Shown piece by piece: positions 16,037 through 25,019 of a stretch of DNA of 64,000 nt. The notes under the pieces were generated by a model. The model was not told where the DNA came from. It searched no databases and was given only the letters and a program-made list of their open reading frames with translations. Location of the stretch: contig NZ_SMRO01000003.1 in NCBI RefSeq assembly GCF_004359985.1, forward strand, positions 62,001-126,000, read 5' to 3'. Both the position numbers and the translations under genes were made by a program. The stretch is from Paraburkholderia flava. GTDB taxonomy: Bacteria; Pseudomonadota; Gammaproteobacteria; Burkholderiales; Burkholderiaceae. How positions within the stretch are numbered: position 1 is the stretch's first letter; each line of letters opens with the position of its first letter.

Positions 16037-17701
16037 ATGCGCCATCGAATCCTCTCGACCCCCATCAGCTCGAACCTGAGCCTCGTGGCCATTCGTGACC
16101 GCACGCGTCAGATCGGTGAGTTATTCGGACTGGACAATGTCCAGCGGACTCGTTTCATCACCGCGGTTTCGGAAATCGCGCGAAATGCGGTGCAATTCGC
16201 GGGCGGCGGTACATTGACCTTTCTTGTCGGTGACGCCACGGATTCCGATGGCTCGCAGTGCATCGTTGCAGTGGTTAGCGACAGCGGCCCTGGAATCAGT
16301 AACATCGACGAACTGCTGGGAAGCTCACGGGGACAGCGGGAGGGTGATGGCGTCGGTATCCCTGGAAGTCGACGAATGATCGATGGTTTCTTTATCCATT
16401 CTGAACCGGGAAAGGGAACCACGGTAACGCTAGAGATGTTTCTTCCCCGGGGCACGGTGCGACTGTCCGGACGCGAGGTAGGCGTGCGCGTGGATGAGCT
16501 GACCCGACGTAAGCCGCAGACGCCTATCGAAGAGCTGGAGCAGCAGAATCGCGAAATGATGCAGACACTTGAAGAACTGCGTCAGAAGAAAGCTGAACTT
16601 GAAGAAGCCGATACGCGAAAAAACGAATTTCTCGCAATGCTTGCCCATGAGTTGCGCAACCCGCTCGCCGCGATTTCGCTCTCGCTCGAGCTTGCCGAGC
16701 ATAGCGATACCGACTCCCGCAAACAGACCTACGCGGTTATCGGGCGACAGACGGCGCAATTGTCCCGAATGGTCAGTGATTTACTGGATGTTTCTCGCAT
16801 CACACGCGGCAAGGTCGAATTGCAGACAGAGGTCATCTCGATTTTCACGTTGATAGACGGTGGCATCGAAATGTCCCTGCCGGAATTGACGAAACGTGGC
16901 CATCAGGTGATCGTCGAGCGGTCCGATGGACCGATATCGGTTCGAGCCGATGCCGCAAGGCTCAAGCAGGTGTTCAACAACATCATCCACAATGCTGCGC
17001 GATATACGCTGCAGCCCGACACGATCCGGATACACGTGGCACGCGCAGACAACGAGGTGCACGTATCCGTGAGCGACCGGGGCGTGGGCATTGATTCGAC
17101 CATGCTGCCACGGGTATTCGACCTGTTTGCCCAGGCACCGACCTCGATCGCCCGTAAGGATGCCGGGTTGGGCATCGGATTGACGGTCGTGCAGCGGCTC
17201 GTGCGGGACCACGATGGATCGGTAGAGGTTTTCAGCGACGGCGTAGGCGCAGGGACCCGAATGATGGTTACGTTGCCCATCGTTGACGAGCAGGTACCCG
17301 AAGTCGAGGCAGTGCCGCATCACGTCGCTGGAACGGCAGTGCATAAGGTGCTCGTCGTTGACGATAACAAGGATTCAGCAGATGCTCTGGCCGCGCTGCT
17401 TGAACTGCATGGCTATCAATGCGTGGTCGCCTACGATGGCGCAAGTGCATTGGCATTGACTGAGACTTTTGTGCCCACAGTTAGCGTGATCGATCTGGGC
17501 TTGCCGGACATGTCGGGATTCGACGTTGCGATCGCGCTACGCAAAAGACCTGGCCTTGGGACGTTGACCCTTGTCGCGCTGAGCGGATATTCGAGCGGCG
17601 ACTATCGTAGCAATGCTTCCCGGGCCGGCTTCGATCACTACTTCGCGAAACCATTGTTGATCGGTGATTTCTTGAATTTTTTGTCGAGTGTCGAGACTTG
17701 A
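16037..17701 (+). CDS. hybrid histidine kinase with RsbT-like N-terminal ATPase and C-terminal receiver
   Basis: A 554-residue protein. Residues ~1-140 form an RsbT-like GHKL domain (VSEIARNAVQFAG, VSDSGPGISNI). A coiled coil at ~160-195 (EELEQQNREMMQTLEELRQ) leads to a HisKA domain with the phosphorylatable His204 (LAMLAHELRNPLAAIS). A HATPase_c domain follows (NNIIHNAARYT, SDRGVGIDS, DAGLGIGLTVVQRL). The receiver at ~436-550 has Asp442/Asp443, phosphoacceptor Asp486 (VIDLGLPDMSG) and Lys538. There is no sensor or membrane segment, so the stressosome probably feeds it directly. MRHRILSTP starts one base after the phosphatase stop; upstream starts lie inside that gene. Confidence 0.88.
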   Translation: MRHRILSTPISSNLSLVAIRDRTRQIGELFGLDNVQRTRFITAVSEIARNAVQFAGGGTLTFLVGDATDSDGSQCIVAVVSDSGPGISNIDELLGSSRGQREGDGVGIPGSRRMIDGFFIHSEPGKGTTVTLEMFLPRGTVRLSGREVGVRVDELTRRKPQTPIEELEQQNREMMQTLEELRQKKAELEEADTRKNEFLAMLAHELRNPLAAISLSLELAEHSDTDSRKQTYAVIGRQTAQLSRMVSDLLDVSRITRGKVELQTEVISIFTLIDGGIEMSLPELTKRGHQVIVERSDGPISVRADAARLKQVFNNIIHNAARYTLQPDTIRIHVARADNEVHVSVSDRGVGIDSTMLPRVFDLFAQAPTSIARKDAGLGIGLTVVQRLVRDHDGSVEVFSDGVGAGTRMMVTLPIVDEQVPEVEAVPHHVAGTAVHKVLVVDDNKDSADALAALLELHGYQCVVAYDGASALALTETFVPTVSVIDLGLPDMSGFDVAIALRKRPGLGTLTLVALSGYSSGDYRSNASRAGFDHYFAKPLLIGDFLNFLSSVET

Positions 17702-17911
17702 TACGACTGCATGCACCGACGGCTCACACCGCCGATCGACAGATCCCTGCCTCCTGAAAGTCTCAGCATGGGGTTGCGAGCTTGACTCAGCGAACGCCCC
17801 CGAAAAAGCCGAAGCTTTGACTCACCGTCCGGGCGATATTCGGCCTGGGCGCCTTGCACCGGGGAGGATCGCAATAGAGTTGCGAACCACTCCCCAACGA
17901 ATCACGCCCCC

Positions 17912-19729
17912 TCACTCCACCGTCACCGACTTCGCCAGATTCCGCGGCTTATCGACATCCGTCCCCCGCGCACAAGCCGTGTGATACGCCAGCAACTGCA
18001 ACGGCACGACGTGAAGAATCGGCGACAGCATCCCGTAGTGCTCCGGCATCCGGATCACATGCAAGCCTTCATCGTTGACGATGCGCGTGTCCGCATCGGC
18101 AAACACATACAGCTCGCCGCCACGCGCACGTACTTCCTGGATGTTCGACTTCAGTTTCTCGAGCAGCGCATCGTTCGGTGCGACGGTGACGACCGGCATC
18201 GCCTCGGTGACGAGCGCAAGCGGCCCATGCTTCAGCTCACCAGCCGGATAAGCTTCCGCGTGGATGTACGAGATTTCCTTGAGCTTCAACGCGCCTTCGA
18301 GCGCGATCGGATAGTGCAGCCCGCGTCCGAGGAACAGCGCATGTTCCTTGCGCGAAAACTCCTCCGACCACGCGATGATCTGCGGCTCCAGCGCCAGCAC
18401 GCTATTCAACGCCGCCGGCAGGTGACGCAACTGGCGGATATAGTCCGCTTCCTGCGCAGCATCCACATGGCCACGCAGCTTGCCGAGCGTCGCGGCAAGC
18501 ACGAACAGGCCGACCAGTTGCGTCGTGAACGCCTTCGTCGATGCGACGCCGATCTCACGCCCGGCGTGCGTCAGGAACGAGAGTTCGGTCAACCGCACCA
18601 TCGCGCTTGTGCCGACGTTGCACACCGACAGCGTATGCCGATGCCCCAACCCCTGCGCATGCTTGAGCGCGGCGAGCGTGTCGGCGGTTTCGCCCGACTG
18701 CGAGATCACGACGACGAGCGCCTTCGGGTTCGGCACCGAATCGCGGTAGCGATACTCGCTCGCGATCTCAACCTGCGTCGGAATCTTCGCAATCGATTCG
18801 AGCCAGTACTTCGCGGTCAGCCCCGAGTAGTAGCTGGTACCGCAAGCAAGAATAAGCAGGCTGTCGATTTCGCCGAATGCCTGCGCCGCGCCTTCGCCGA
18901 ACATCGACGGGTCGAATGCATCGGCTTGCGGAATCGTGTCGGTGATCGCGCGCGGTTGCTCGAAAATTTCCTTCTGCATGAAGTGCCGGTACGGTCCGAG
19001 TTCGACCGCGCCGCCGTATGCGGCCACCTGACGCACTTCGCGCTGCACATCGTCGCCGTCGCGATCGGCGATACGCACGCGGTCGAGCGTCAGTTCGCAG
19101 ACGTCGCCTTCTTCCAGGAAGATGAAGCGTTCGGTGCTGCCGGCCAGCGCGAGCGCATCGGATGCGAGGAAGTTCTCGCCGTCGCCCAGTCCCACTACCA
19201 GCGGCGAACCCTGCCGCGCGCCGACCACGGTATGCGGCTGGTCCTTATGCAGTACGGCGATCGCATACGCGCCGTGCAGTTGCTGCACAGCCTCCTTCAC
19301 CGCTGCGAACAGGTCGCCTTGATACACGCTGTGGATCAGATGCGCGATCACTTCGGTGTCGGTCTGCGACACGAACACGTAGCCCTTAGCACGCAGCATG
19401 TCGCGCAGCGACTCGTAGTTCTCGATGATGCCGTTGTGGACGAGCGCGAGCGCGTCGCGTGAAAAGATCGGGTGCGCGTTGTCGGTGACGGGCGCGCCGT
19501 GCGTCGCCCAGCGCGTGTGCGCGATGCCGGTCACGCCTTCGAGATGCGTGTCCTTCACCTGCTCGTCGAGATCGGCGACGCGCGCGACGCTGCGCGCGCG
19601 GCGCGGTTCGCCGTTCGCGAGCACGGCGACGCCGCACGAATCGTAGCCGCGGTATTCGAGGCGACGCAGTCCTTCGACGAGAACGGGAACGATGTTACGT
19701 TGCGCTGCCGCGCCGACGATTCCGCACAT
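17912..19729 (-). CDS. glmS: glutamine--fructose-6-phosphate aminotransferase (isomerising)
   Basis: A 605-residue enzyme making glucosamine-6-phosphate from fructose-6-phosphate and glutamine, the first step to UDP-GlcNAc. The N-terminal glutaminase domain starts [12 protein letters not shown] with nucleophile Cys2, and has TRWATHG and HNGIIENYE. Two SIS isomerase domains follow, with [20 protein letters not shown] and the C-terminal [13 protein letters not shown]. It is 63 bp downstream of glmU on the same strand. A diverged 380-bp partial copy lies at 12560-12939. The length is that of the usual intact enzyme. Confidence 0.97.
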   Translation of the reverse strand: MCGIVGAAAQRNIVPVLVEGLRRLEYRGYDSCGVAVLANGEPRRARSVARVADLDEQVKDTHLEGVTGIAHTRWATHGAPVTDNAHPIFSRDALALVHNGIIENYESLRDMLRAKGYVFVSQTDTEVIAHLIHSVYQGDLFAAVKEAVQQLHGAYAIAVLHKDQPHTVVGARQGSPLVVGLGDGENFLASDALALAGSTERFIFLEEGDVCELTLDRVRIADRDGDDVQREVRQVAAYGGAVELGPYRHFMQKEIFEQPRAITDTIPQADAFDPSMFGEGAAQAFGEIDSLLILACGTSYYSGLTAKYWLESIAKIPTQVEIASEYRYRDSVPNPKALVVVISQSGETADTLAALKHAQGLGHRHTLSVCNVGTSAMVRLTELSFLTHAGREIGVASTKAFTTQLVGLFVLAATLGKLRGHVDAAQEADYIRQLRHLPAALNSVLALEPQIIAWSEEFSRKEHALFLGRGLHYPIALEGALKLKEISYIHAEAYPAGELKHGPLALVTEAMPVVTVAPNDALLEKLKSNIQEVRARGGELYVFADADTRIVNDEGLHVIRMPEHYGMLSPILHVVPLQLLAYHTACARGTDVDKPRNLAKSVTVE

Positions 19730-19792
19730 GATCTATCTGTCCTTGAGCCTGGAGAATGGATGGCCGGGCACGCGCGGTGCCGGCGCGTCTGT

Positions 19793-21154
19793 TCAGCGTT
19801 TCTTTTTGGTCGGGCGCACGTAGCCGCTGCGGCTTGTCTGCGTCTTGTCGTTCAGTACGAGCTGGTCGGGTGCGACGTCCTTCCACACGGTCGTGCCCGC
19901 CGCGATCGTCACGCCGCGACCCACGCGCACGGGCGCGACGAGCTGCGTGTCGGAGCCGACGAACACGTCGTCTTCGATGATCGTGCGGTGCTTGTTCGCG
20001 CCGTCGTAGTTGCACGTGATCGTGCCCGCGCCGATGTTGACCCGAGCACCGACGTCGGCGTCGCCGATATACGTCAGGTGATTCGCCTTCGAGCCGTGAC
20101 CGATGACCGCGTTCTTCACTTCGACGAAGTTGCCGACGTGCGCCTCGTCCTTCAGCAGCGCGCCGGGCCGCAGCCGCGCGTACGGTCCGAGCACCGCGTG
20201 CGCGCCGACTTCGGCGCCTTCGATGTGCGTGAACGCGTCGACGCGCGTGCCGGCGCCGATCTTCGCGTCGCGGATCACGCAGTTCGCGCCGACCGTCACG
20301 TCGTCGCCGAGCACGACGTGGCCTTCGAACACGCAGTTCACGTCGATCGATACATCGCGGCCGCATTCGAGCGTGCCGCGCACGTCGATCCGCGCCGGAT
20401 CGGCGAGCGTCACGCCGGCGACGAGCAGCGCGTCGGCTGCATTGCGCTGATACACGCGTTCGAGTTCGGCGAGCTGCTGTTTGCTGTTCACGCCGAGCGT
20501 TTCCCACTCGTCGTCGGGCTGCGTCGTGACGATGTCGATGCCCGCTTCGATCGCGAGCTCGACGACGTCCGTCAGATAGAACTCGCCTTGCGAGTTGTCG
20601 TTCTTGAGCGAGCTTAACCAGCCCTGCAGCTGCGCGGTCGGCCCGGCGATGATGCCGGTGTTGATCTCGGCGATGGCCTGCTGTTCCGGCGTCGCATCCT
20701 TCTGCTCGACGATGCGCACCACGCGGCCGTACGAATCGCGCACGATGCGTCCGTAGCCGGAGGGATCGTCGAGCGTGACGGTCAGCACGCCGTAGCCTTG
20801 CTGGCCGACGGCATCGGTGAATTGCTTGAGCGTCGACGCACGCGTGAGCGGCACGTCGCCATACAGCACGAGCGTCGGCACGGTCGGATCGAGCAGCGGC
20901 AGCGCCTGCTGCACCGCGTGGCCGGTGCCGAGTTGCTGTTCCTGGGTGGCGAATTGCACGTCCGGCGCGGCAACCGCGGCGCGCACCGCATCGGCGCCAT
21001 GTCCGACGACGACGACGAGCCGGGTCGGATCGAGCGTGCGGGCGGTATCGATGACGTGTTCGAGAAGCGGCCGGCCGGCCAGAGGATGCAGCACCTTGGG
21101 CAGCGAAGAACGCATGCGCTTTCCGGTGCCCGCCGCCAAAATCACGATGTTCAT
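19793..21154 (-). CDS. glmU: bifunctional GlcN-1-P acetyltransferase / GlcNAc-1-P uridyltransferase
   Basis: A 453-residue two-domain enzyme making UDP-GlcNAc for peptidoglycan and lipid A. The uridyltransferase half opens with [27 protein letters not shown] and has QLGTGHAV and LYGDVPL. The C-terminal half is a left-handed beta-helix of hexapeptide repeats, with [16 protein letters not shown] and [13 protein letters not shown] as acetyltransferase hallmarks. It is transcribed just before glmS, a common pairing. Length and both domains are complete. Confidence 0.97.
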   Translation of the reverse strand: MNIVILAAGTGKRMRSSLPKVLHPLAGRPLLEHVIDTARTLDPTRLVVVVGHGADAVRAAVAAPDVQFATQEQQLGTGHAVQQALPLLDPTVPTLVLYGDVPLTRASTLKQFTDAVGQQGYGVLTVTLDDPSGYGRIVRDSYGRVVRIVEQKDATPEQQAIAEINTGIIAGPTAQLQGWLSSLKNDNSQGEFYLTDVVELAIEAGIDIVTTQPDDEWETLGVNSKQQLAELERVYQRNAADALLVAGVTLADPARIDVRGTLECGRDVSIDVNCVFEGHVVLGDDVTVGANCVIRDAKIGAGTRVDAFTHIEGAEVGAHAVLGPYARLRPGALLKDEAHVGNFVEVKNAVIGHGSKANHLTYIGDADVGARVNIGAGTITCNYDGANKHRTIIEDDVFVGSDTQLVAPVRVGRGVTIAAGTTVWKDVAPDQLVLNDKTQTSRSGYVRPTKKKR

Positions 21155-21226
21155 GGCGCAAGCGAGAGGACGATTGGATAGCGGCCGATTCTAGCACGCA
21201 GCCCGCATACGTCGCGGCAGCCGCCG

Positions 21227-21254
21227 GGCCGCCGCGCGGCCGTCCAAGGCGGCC
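21227..21254 (-). terminator. candidate hairpin after ttcA
   Basis: GGCCGCC (21227-21233) pairs with GGCGGCC (21248-21254) in the 121-bp gap between the ttcA stop and the glmU start. There is no U-run, so this may be a weak or factor-assisted terminator. Confidence 0.3.
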
Positions 21255-21275
21255 AGGAGCCCAGTGGAAAAGCGC

Positions 21276-22250
21276 TTACAGATCGTCGAACTGGACGATC
21301 GAAATCGGCTTCGTGTTCGCGGAAAAACCGTCCGGTGTCGCGTCGGTCGAACACGGATCTTCGTCAAACGCGATGTCACCTTGCGAATCGGCCTCGCCGC
21401 TCGCGCGCAGACCGGCGAACGGAAACAGCCCGGTATCCATCAGATGCGACGGCACGACGTTCGACAGCGCGTTGAACATGTTCTCGACGCGCCCCGGAAA
21501 ACGCTTGTCCCAGTCGCGGATCAGCGCCTTCATTTCCGCGCGCTTCAGGTTCGGCTGGCTGCCGCACAGGGTGCACGGGATGATCGGGAACTCGCGCAGC
21601 GCCGCGTACTTCTCGAGATCGGTTTCCTTCACGTACGCGAGCGGCCGGATCACGATGTTCTTGCCGTCGTCCGATTGCAGCTTCGGCGGCATACCCTTCA
21701 GCTTGCCGCCGTAGAACAGGTTCAGCAGCAGCGTCTGCAGGATGTCGTCGCGATGGTGGCCGAGCGCGATCTTCGTCGCGCCGAGTTCGCCGGCGACGCG
21801 GTACAGAATCCCGCGACGCAGCCGCGAGCACAGCGAGCAGGTCGTCTTGCCTTCGGGCACCAGACGCTTGACGATGCTGTACGTGTCCTGGTTCTCGATA
21901 TGGAACGGGATGCCGAGCGCGCGCAGATATTCGGGCAGCACGTGCTCCGGAAAACCCGGCTGCTTCTGGTCGAGATTCACCGCGACGATGTCGAAGTGGA
22001 TCGGCGCGCGTTCGCGCAGGCGCAGCAGCACGTCGAGCATCGCGTAGCTGTCCTTGCCGCCCGACAGGCACACCATCACCTTGTCGCCTTCCTCGATCAT
22101 GTTGTAGTCGCCGACCGCCTGGCCGACGAGCCGCGCAAGCCGCTTGAACAGCTTGTTGTTCTCGTACGCTTCTTTCTGCTCGCGGCGCGTGAGCGCGGGG
22201 CGGGCTTCGGTGGCAACTTCGGTGGCGACGTCGAATTCAGGCGCGTTCAT
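21276..22250 (-). CDS. ttcA: tRNA 2-thiocytidine biosynthesis protein
   Basis: A 324-residue PP-loop ATPase that thiolates C32 of certain tRNAs. The PP-loop is [14 protein letters not shown] near residue 61. Two CxxC motifs, [10 protein letters not shown] and [13 protein letters not shown], bind the iron-sulphur cluster of the TtcA family, and ALGHHRDD is the usual downstream motif. It begins 3 bp after the folB stop and is the last gene of the SDR–folB–ttcA run. The C-terminal ~40 residues are acidic and less conserved. Confidence 0.95.
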   Translation of the reverse strand: MNAPEFDVATEVATEARPALTRREQKEAYENNKLFKRLARLVGQAVGDYNMIEEGDKVMVCLSGGKDSYAMLDVLLRLRERAPIHFDIVAVNLDQKQPGFPEHVLPEYLRALGIPFHIENQDTYSIVKRLVPEGKTTCSLCSRLRRGILYRVAGELGATKIALGHHRDDILQTLLLNLFYGGKLKGMPPKLQSDDGKNIVIRPLAYVKETDLEKYAALREFPIIPCTLCGSQPNLKRAEMKALIRDWDKRFPGRVENMFNALSNVVPSHLMDTGLFPFAGLRASGEADSQGDIAFDEDPCSTDATPDGFSANTKPISIVQFDDL

Positions 22251-22253
22251 CGC

Positions 22254-22649
22254 TCAATCCTCCTTGATGCGGAAAACTTCGACGCCCACCGCGTCGCAGT
22301 CCGGATAGACGTCCGGCTTTTCCGTCGACAGTTGCACTGCGCGCACGTGCGGATGCGCGAGCAGTGCGGTCGCGAGATCGTCGCACAGCGTTTCCTGCAG
22401 ATGGATGTGCCCTTGCTGCACGCGATGCGCGATCGTCGAGCGCATGAAGTCGTAATCGACGACTTCGCGCAGCTTGTCTTCGACCGGCGTCGACAGCGCG
22501 AGCGGCACGAACAGATCGACGTTGATCACCACGCGCTGTTCGCCGCGCTTTTCGAAATCGTGCACACCGATGTTGATGTGCACTTCGTAATTGCGCAGGA
22601 AAAGCCGGCGGCAATCGGCAAGGCGGGGGTGAGAAAGAGCGGCAAACAT
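22254..22649 (-). CDS. folB: dihydroneopterin aldolase
   Basis: A 131-residue FolB-family protein. The core reads LFLRNYEVHINIGVHDFEKRGEQRVVINVDLFV, then VVDYDFMRSTIAHRV, HLQETLCDDLATALL and VQLSTEKPDVYPDCDAVGVEVFR. It cleaves dihydroneopterin to 6-hydroxymethyl-dihydropterin on the way to folate. The preceding SDR gene looks like a pteridine reductase, which fits a pterin operon. An epimerase role (FolX) is possible but less likely given the folate context. Confidence 0.88.
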   Translation of the reverse strand: MFAALSHPRLADCRRLFLRNYEVHINIGVHDFEKRGEQRVVINVDLFVPLALSTPVEDKLREVVDYDFMRSTIAHRVQQGHIHLQETLCDDLATALLAHPHVRAVQLSTEKPDVYPDCDAVGVEVFRIKED

Positions 22650-22713
22650 GTTCGTTCCAGTCGTAAGAAGCGTGCGGACACGCAGGGGGCCTCGCGGCCC
22701 AAGGTTGCGCGTG

Positions 22714-23535
22714 TCAGGCGCCCGTCAAAAACATCACGTCGTGCGGTAGCGGCAGAAGATGCTGCCCGCCGTCGACGACCAGCGTCGTGCCCGTCACACC
22801 CGACGCATCCGCGAGATACAGCGCCGCCGCGACGATGTCCTCGGGCCGCGACGCACGGCCGAGTGGCGTCGCGCGATGCGCGGCGGCGAAGCCCTCCGGC
22901 GTCTGTCCCGCCGATTGCAGCGTGAGCCCTGGCGCCAGCCCGACCACGCGCACCTTCGGCGCCAGCGCCTGCGCGAGCGACACGGTCGCCGCCTGCAGCG
23001 CAGCTTTGGTCAGCGTGTAGGACAGGTAGTCCGGGTTCATGTTGTACAGCTTCTGGTCCAGCATGTTGATGACCGTGGTGCGCTGCTTCTCGTCGCCGAG
23101 GGCGGCATCGGGCGTCGCGTCGAACAGCATCCGCGCGAGCACCAGCGGTGCGCCGACGTTGATCGCCGTGAGCTTCAGCAGACGCTCGTAGCCGACGTCC
23201 CGCGCGGTGTCCTCGTCGAACAGCGACGCGTTGTTGACGATGCACGCGGGCAACCCGAGCGCCGCCGTGCAGGCCGGCAGCAGCCCGGCGACGTCCGCCT
23301 CGACCGCGAAGTCCGCCTGCAGCGCGACCGCGCGGCGGCCCAGCGCGACGATCTCGGCGACGGTACGTTCTGCCTCGTCGCCCGACCGGTCGAAATGCAC
23401 CGCCACATCCCAACCCCGCGCGGCAAAGCCCAGCGCGAGCGCGCGACCGATCCGGCGGGCACCGCCGGTGATCAGCACGACGCGGGCCGCGCCGTTGGGC
23501 GTGCTCACGGGGGAAAGGTCGGAAGAAGCGGTCAT
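22714..23535 (-). CDS. SDR-family oxidoreductase, pteridine reductase/FolM-like
   Basis: A 273-residue short-chain dehydrogenase. The nucleotide-binding motif is VLITGGARRIGRALA at ~20-34; the ARRIG form suggests NADPH and is typical of pteridine reductases. CIVNNASLF and the catalytic YLSYTLTKAAL (Tyr and Lys four apart) follow, then VVGLAPGLTL. Members of this branch reduce dihydropterins or dihydrofolate. It leads the SDR–folB–ttcA run and is divergent from the methyltransferase gene at 23549, with only 13 bp between start codons. The exact pterin substrate cannot be read from the sequence. Confidence 0.8.
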   Translation of the reverse strand: MTASSDLSPVSTPNGAARVVLITGGARRIGRALALGFAARGWDVAVHFDRSGDEAERTVAEIVALGRRAVALQADFAVEADVAGLLPACTAALGLPACIVNNASLFDEDTARDVGYERLLKLTAINVGAPLVLARMLFDATPDAALGDEKQRTTVINMLDQKLYNMNPDYLSYTLTKAALQAATVSLAQALAPKVRVVGLAPGLTLQSAGQTPEGFAAAHRATPLGRASRPEDIVAAALYLADASGVTGTTLVVDGGQHLLPLPHDVMFLTGA

Positions 23536-23548
23536 TTACAATGCGGGG

Positions 23549-24766
23549 ATGAATCCGAAAGCTCACGAACCCGATAGTTTACCTGCTCCCGGCCCGACCG
23601 CGCTTGCGCAGTCCGACGCGCTGGCCGAGCAGATTCGCGCGGAACTGGACGTGGCCGGCGGCTGGCTGCCGTTCGATCGCTATATGGAACGCGCGCTGTA
23701 CGCGCCGGGGCTCGGCTATTACGGCGGCGGCTCGGTCAAGTTCGGTCGACGCGCCGACGACGGCAGCGACTTCGTCACCGCCCCCGAACTGTCGCCGCTG
23801 TTCGCCGCGACGCTCGCGCGGCCGGTCGCGCAGGCGCTCGCGGACAGCGGCACGCGCGACCTGATGGAATTCGGCGCGGGCACCGGCAAGCTTGCCGCCG
23901 GCCTGCTGCGCGCGCTCGACGCCGCGCAGGTTCCGTTCGACAGCTACTCGATCGTCGATCTGTCCGGCGAACTGCGCGCGCGTCAGCGCGATACGCTCGA
24001 CACACTCGACGCCGAAGTGCCCGGCCTCTCGGCACGCGTGCGCTGGCTCGACGCGCTGCCCGAGACATTCGACGGTGTCGTCATCGGCAACGAGGTGCTC
24101 GATGCGATGCCGGTGAAGCTGTTCGCACGGGCGAATGGCGTGTGGCATCAGCGCGGCGTCGCATTGAAGGACGGCGCGTTCGTCTTCGAAGACCGTCCAC
24201 TAGACACCGCTGCTTCTACGGAAGATCTCGCACTGCTGCAAGAGATCGATGCCACCGACGGCACCGACCACGACTACGTCACCGAAACCCACGGCGCCGC
24301 ACGCGCGTTCACACGCACCGTCTGCACGATGCTCGCGCGCGGCGCGGCGTTCTTCATCGATTATGGCTTTCCGCGCAGCGAGTATTACCACCCGCAACGC
24401 GCGCAGGGCACGCTGATGTGCCACTACCGGCATCGCGCGCATGGCGATCCATTCGTCTATCCGGGTCTGCAGGACATTACCGCACACGTCGAATTCACCG
24501 GCATCGCGGACGCAGGTATCGAGACGGGTGCCGAGCTGATCGGTTATACGTCGCAGGCGCGCTTTCTGTTGAACGCGGGCATCACCGAGGCGCTGTCCGC
24601 GATCGATCCATCCGATGCGCGACAGTTTCTGCCGGCTGCCAACGCGGTGCAGAAGCTGCTGTCCGAAGCGGAGATGGGCGAGCTGTTCAAGGTGATTGCG
24701 TTTTCGCGCGGCATCGACGGTGCGCTCGATGCATTCGCGAGCGGCGATCGCTCGCATACGTTGTAG
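23549..24766 (+). CDS. MidA/NDUFAF7-family SAM-dependent methyltransferase
   Basis: A 405-residue protein of the Methyltransf_28 family. Near the N-terminus is YMERALYAPGLGYYGGGSVKFG, then DFVTAPELSPLF, and the SAM-binding glycine motif LMEFGAGTGKLAAG. VIGNEVLDAMPVKLF and AFFIDYGFPRSEYYHPQR are hallmark segments. The mitochondrial homologue methylates an arginine of a complex I subunit; the bacterial role is less settled. The start is MNPKAHEPD, 13 bp from the divergent SDR gene. Confidence 0.87.
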   Translation: MNPKAHEPDSLPAPGPTALAQSDALAEQIRAELDVAGGWLPFDRYMERALYAPGLGYYGGGSVKFGRRADDGSDFVTAPELSPLFAATLARPVAQALADSGTRDLMEFGAGTGKLAAGLLRALDAAQVPFDSYSIVDLSGELRARQRDTLDTLDAEVPGLSARVRWLDALPETFDGVVIGNEVLDAMPVKLFARANGVWHQRGVALKDGAFVFEDRPLDTAASTEDLALLQEIDATDGTDHDYVTETHGAARAFTRTVCTMLARGAAFFIDYGFPRSEYYHPQRAQGTLMCHYRHRAHGDPFVYPGLQDITAHVEFTGIADAGIETGAELIGYTSQARFLLNAGITEALSAIDPSDARQFLPAANAVQKLLSEAEMGELFKVIAFSRGIDGALDAFASGDRSHTL

Positions 24767-24805
24767 CGCGACGACCGTGACCTCTATGCGCGAGTGCCGA
24801 CCATC

Positions 24806-25000
24806 ATGATCCGCTGGCTGCTGACCACCTTCATCGCCGTCGCGATCCTGTCGGGCTCGTGGCCGTGGCTGCGCAAGATCGGTATCGGCCGGATGCCGGG
24901 CGATGTCACGCTGCGGCTGTTCGGCCGCGAGTACCCGTTTCCGTTCATGTCGACGCTGGTGCTGACGATGGCGTTGTCGTTGATTGCGCGGGTGCTTTAG
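24806..25000 (+). CDS. DUF2905 small membrane protein
   Basis: A 64-residue protein with two predicted membrane helices: residues ~3-20 (RWLLTTFIAVAILSGSWPWL) and ~46-63 (MSTLVLTMALSLIARVL). The link carries IGRMPGDVTLRLFGREYPFPF, the defining DUF2905 motif. A GTG four codons upstream is an alternative start. No function is known for the family. It follows the methyltransferase gene by 39 bp and is probably co-transcribed. Confidence 0.85.
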   Translation: MIRWLLTTFIAVAILSGSWPWLRKIGIGRMPGDVTLRLFGREYPFPFMSTLVLTMALSLIARVL

Positions 25001-25019
25001 ATAGAAGGTGCAGCGCCGA

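Noticed and set aside
12427..17911. Tn7-like transposon at attTn7
   Set aside because: No tnsABCDE-like genes, no Tn7-type ends and no target duplication are visible; the glmS fragment lacks the 3' end that attTn7 uses. Kept only as a possible historical insertion site.
17702..17911. tRNA or integration site between the hybrid kinase gene and glmS
   Set aside because: No cloverleaf could be drawn; only a short dyad TCGCAA/TTGCGA at 17869-17885 without a U-run is visible, too weak to call a terminator with confidence.
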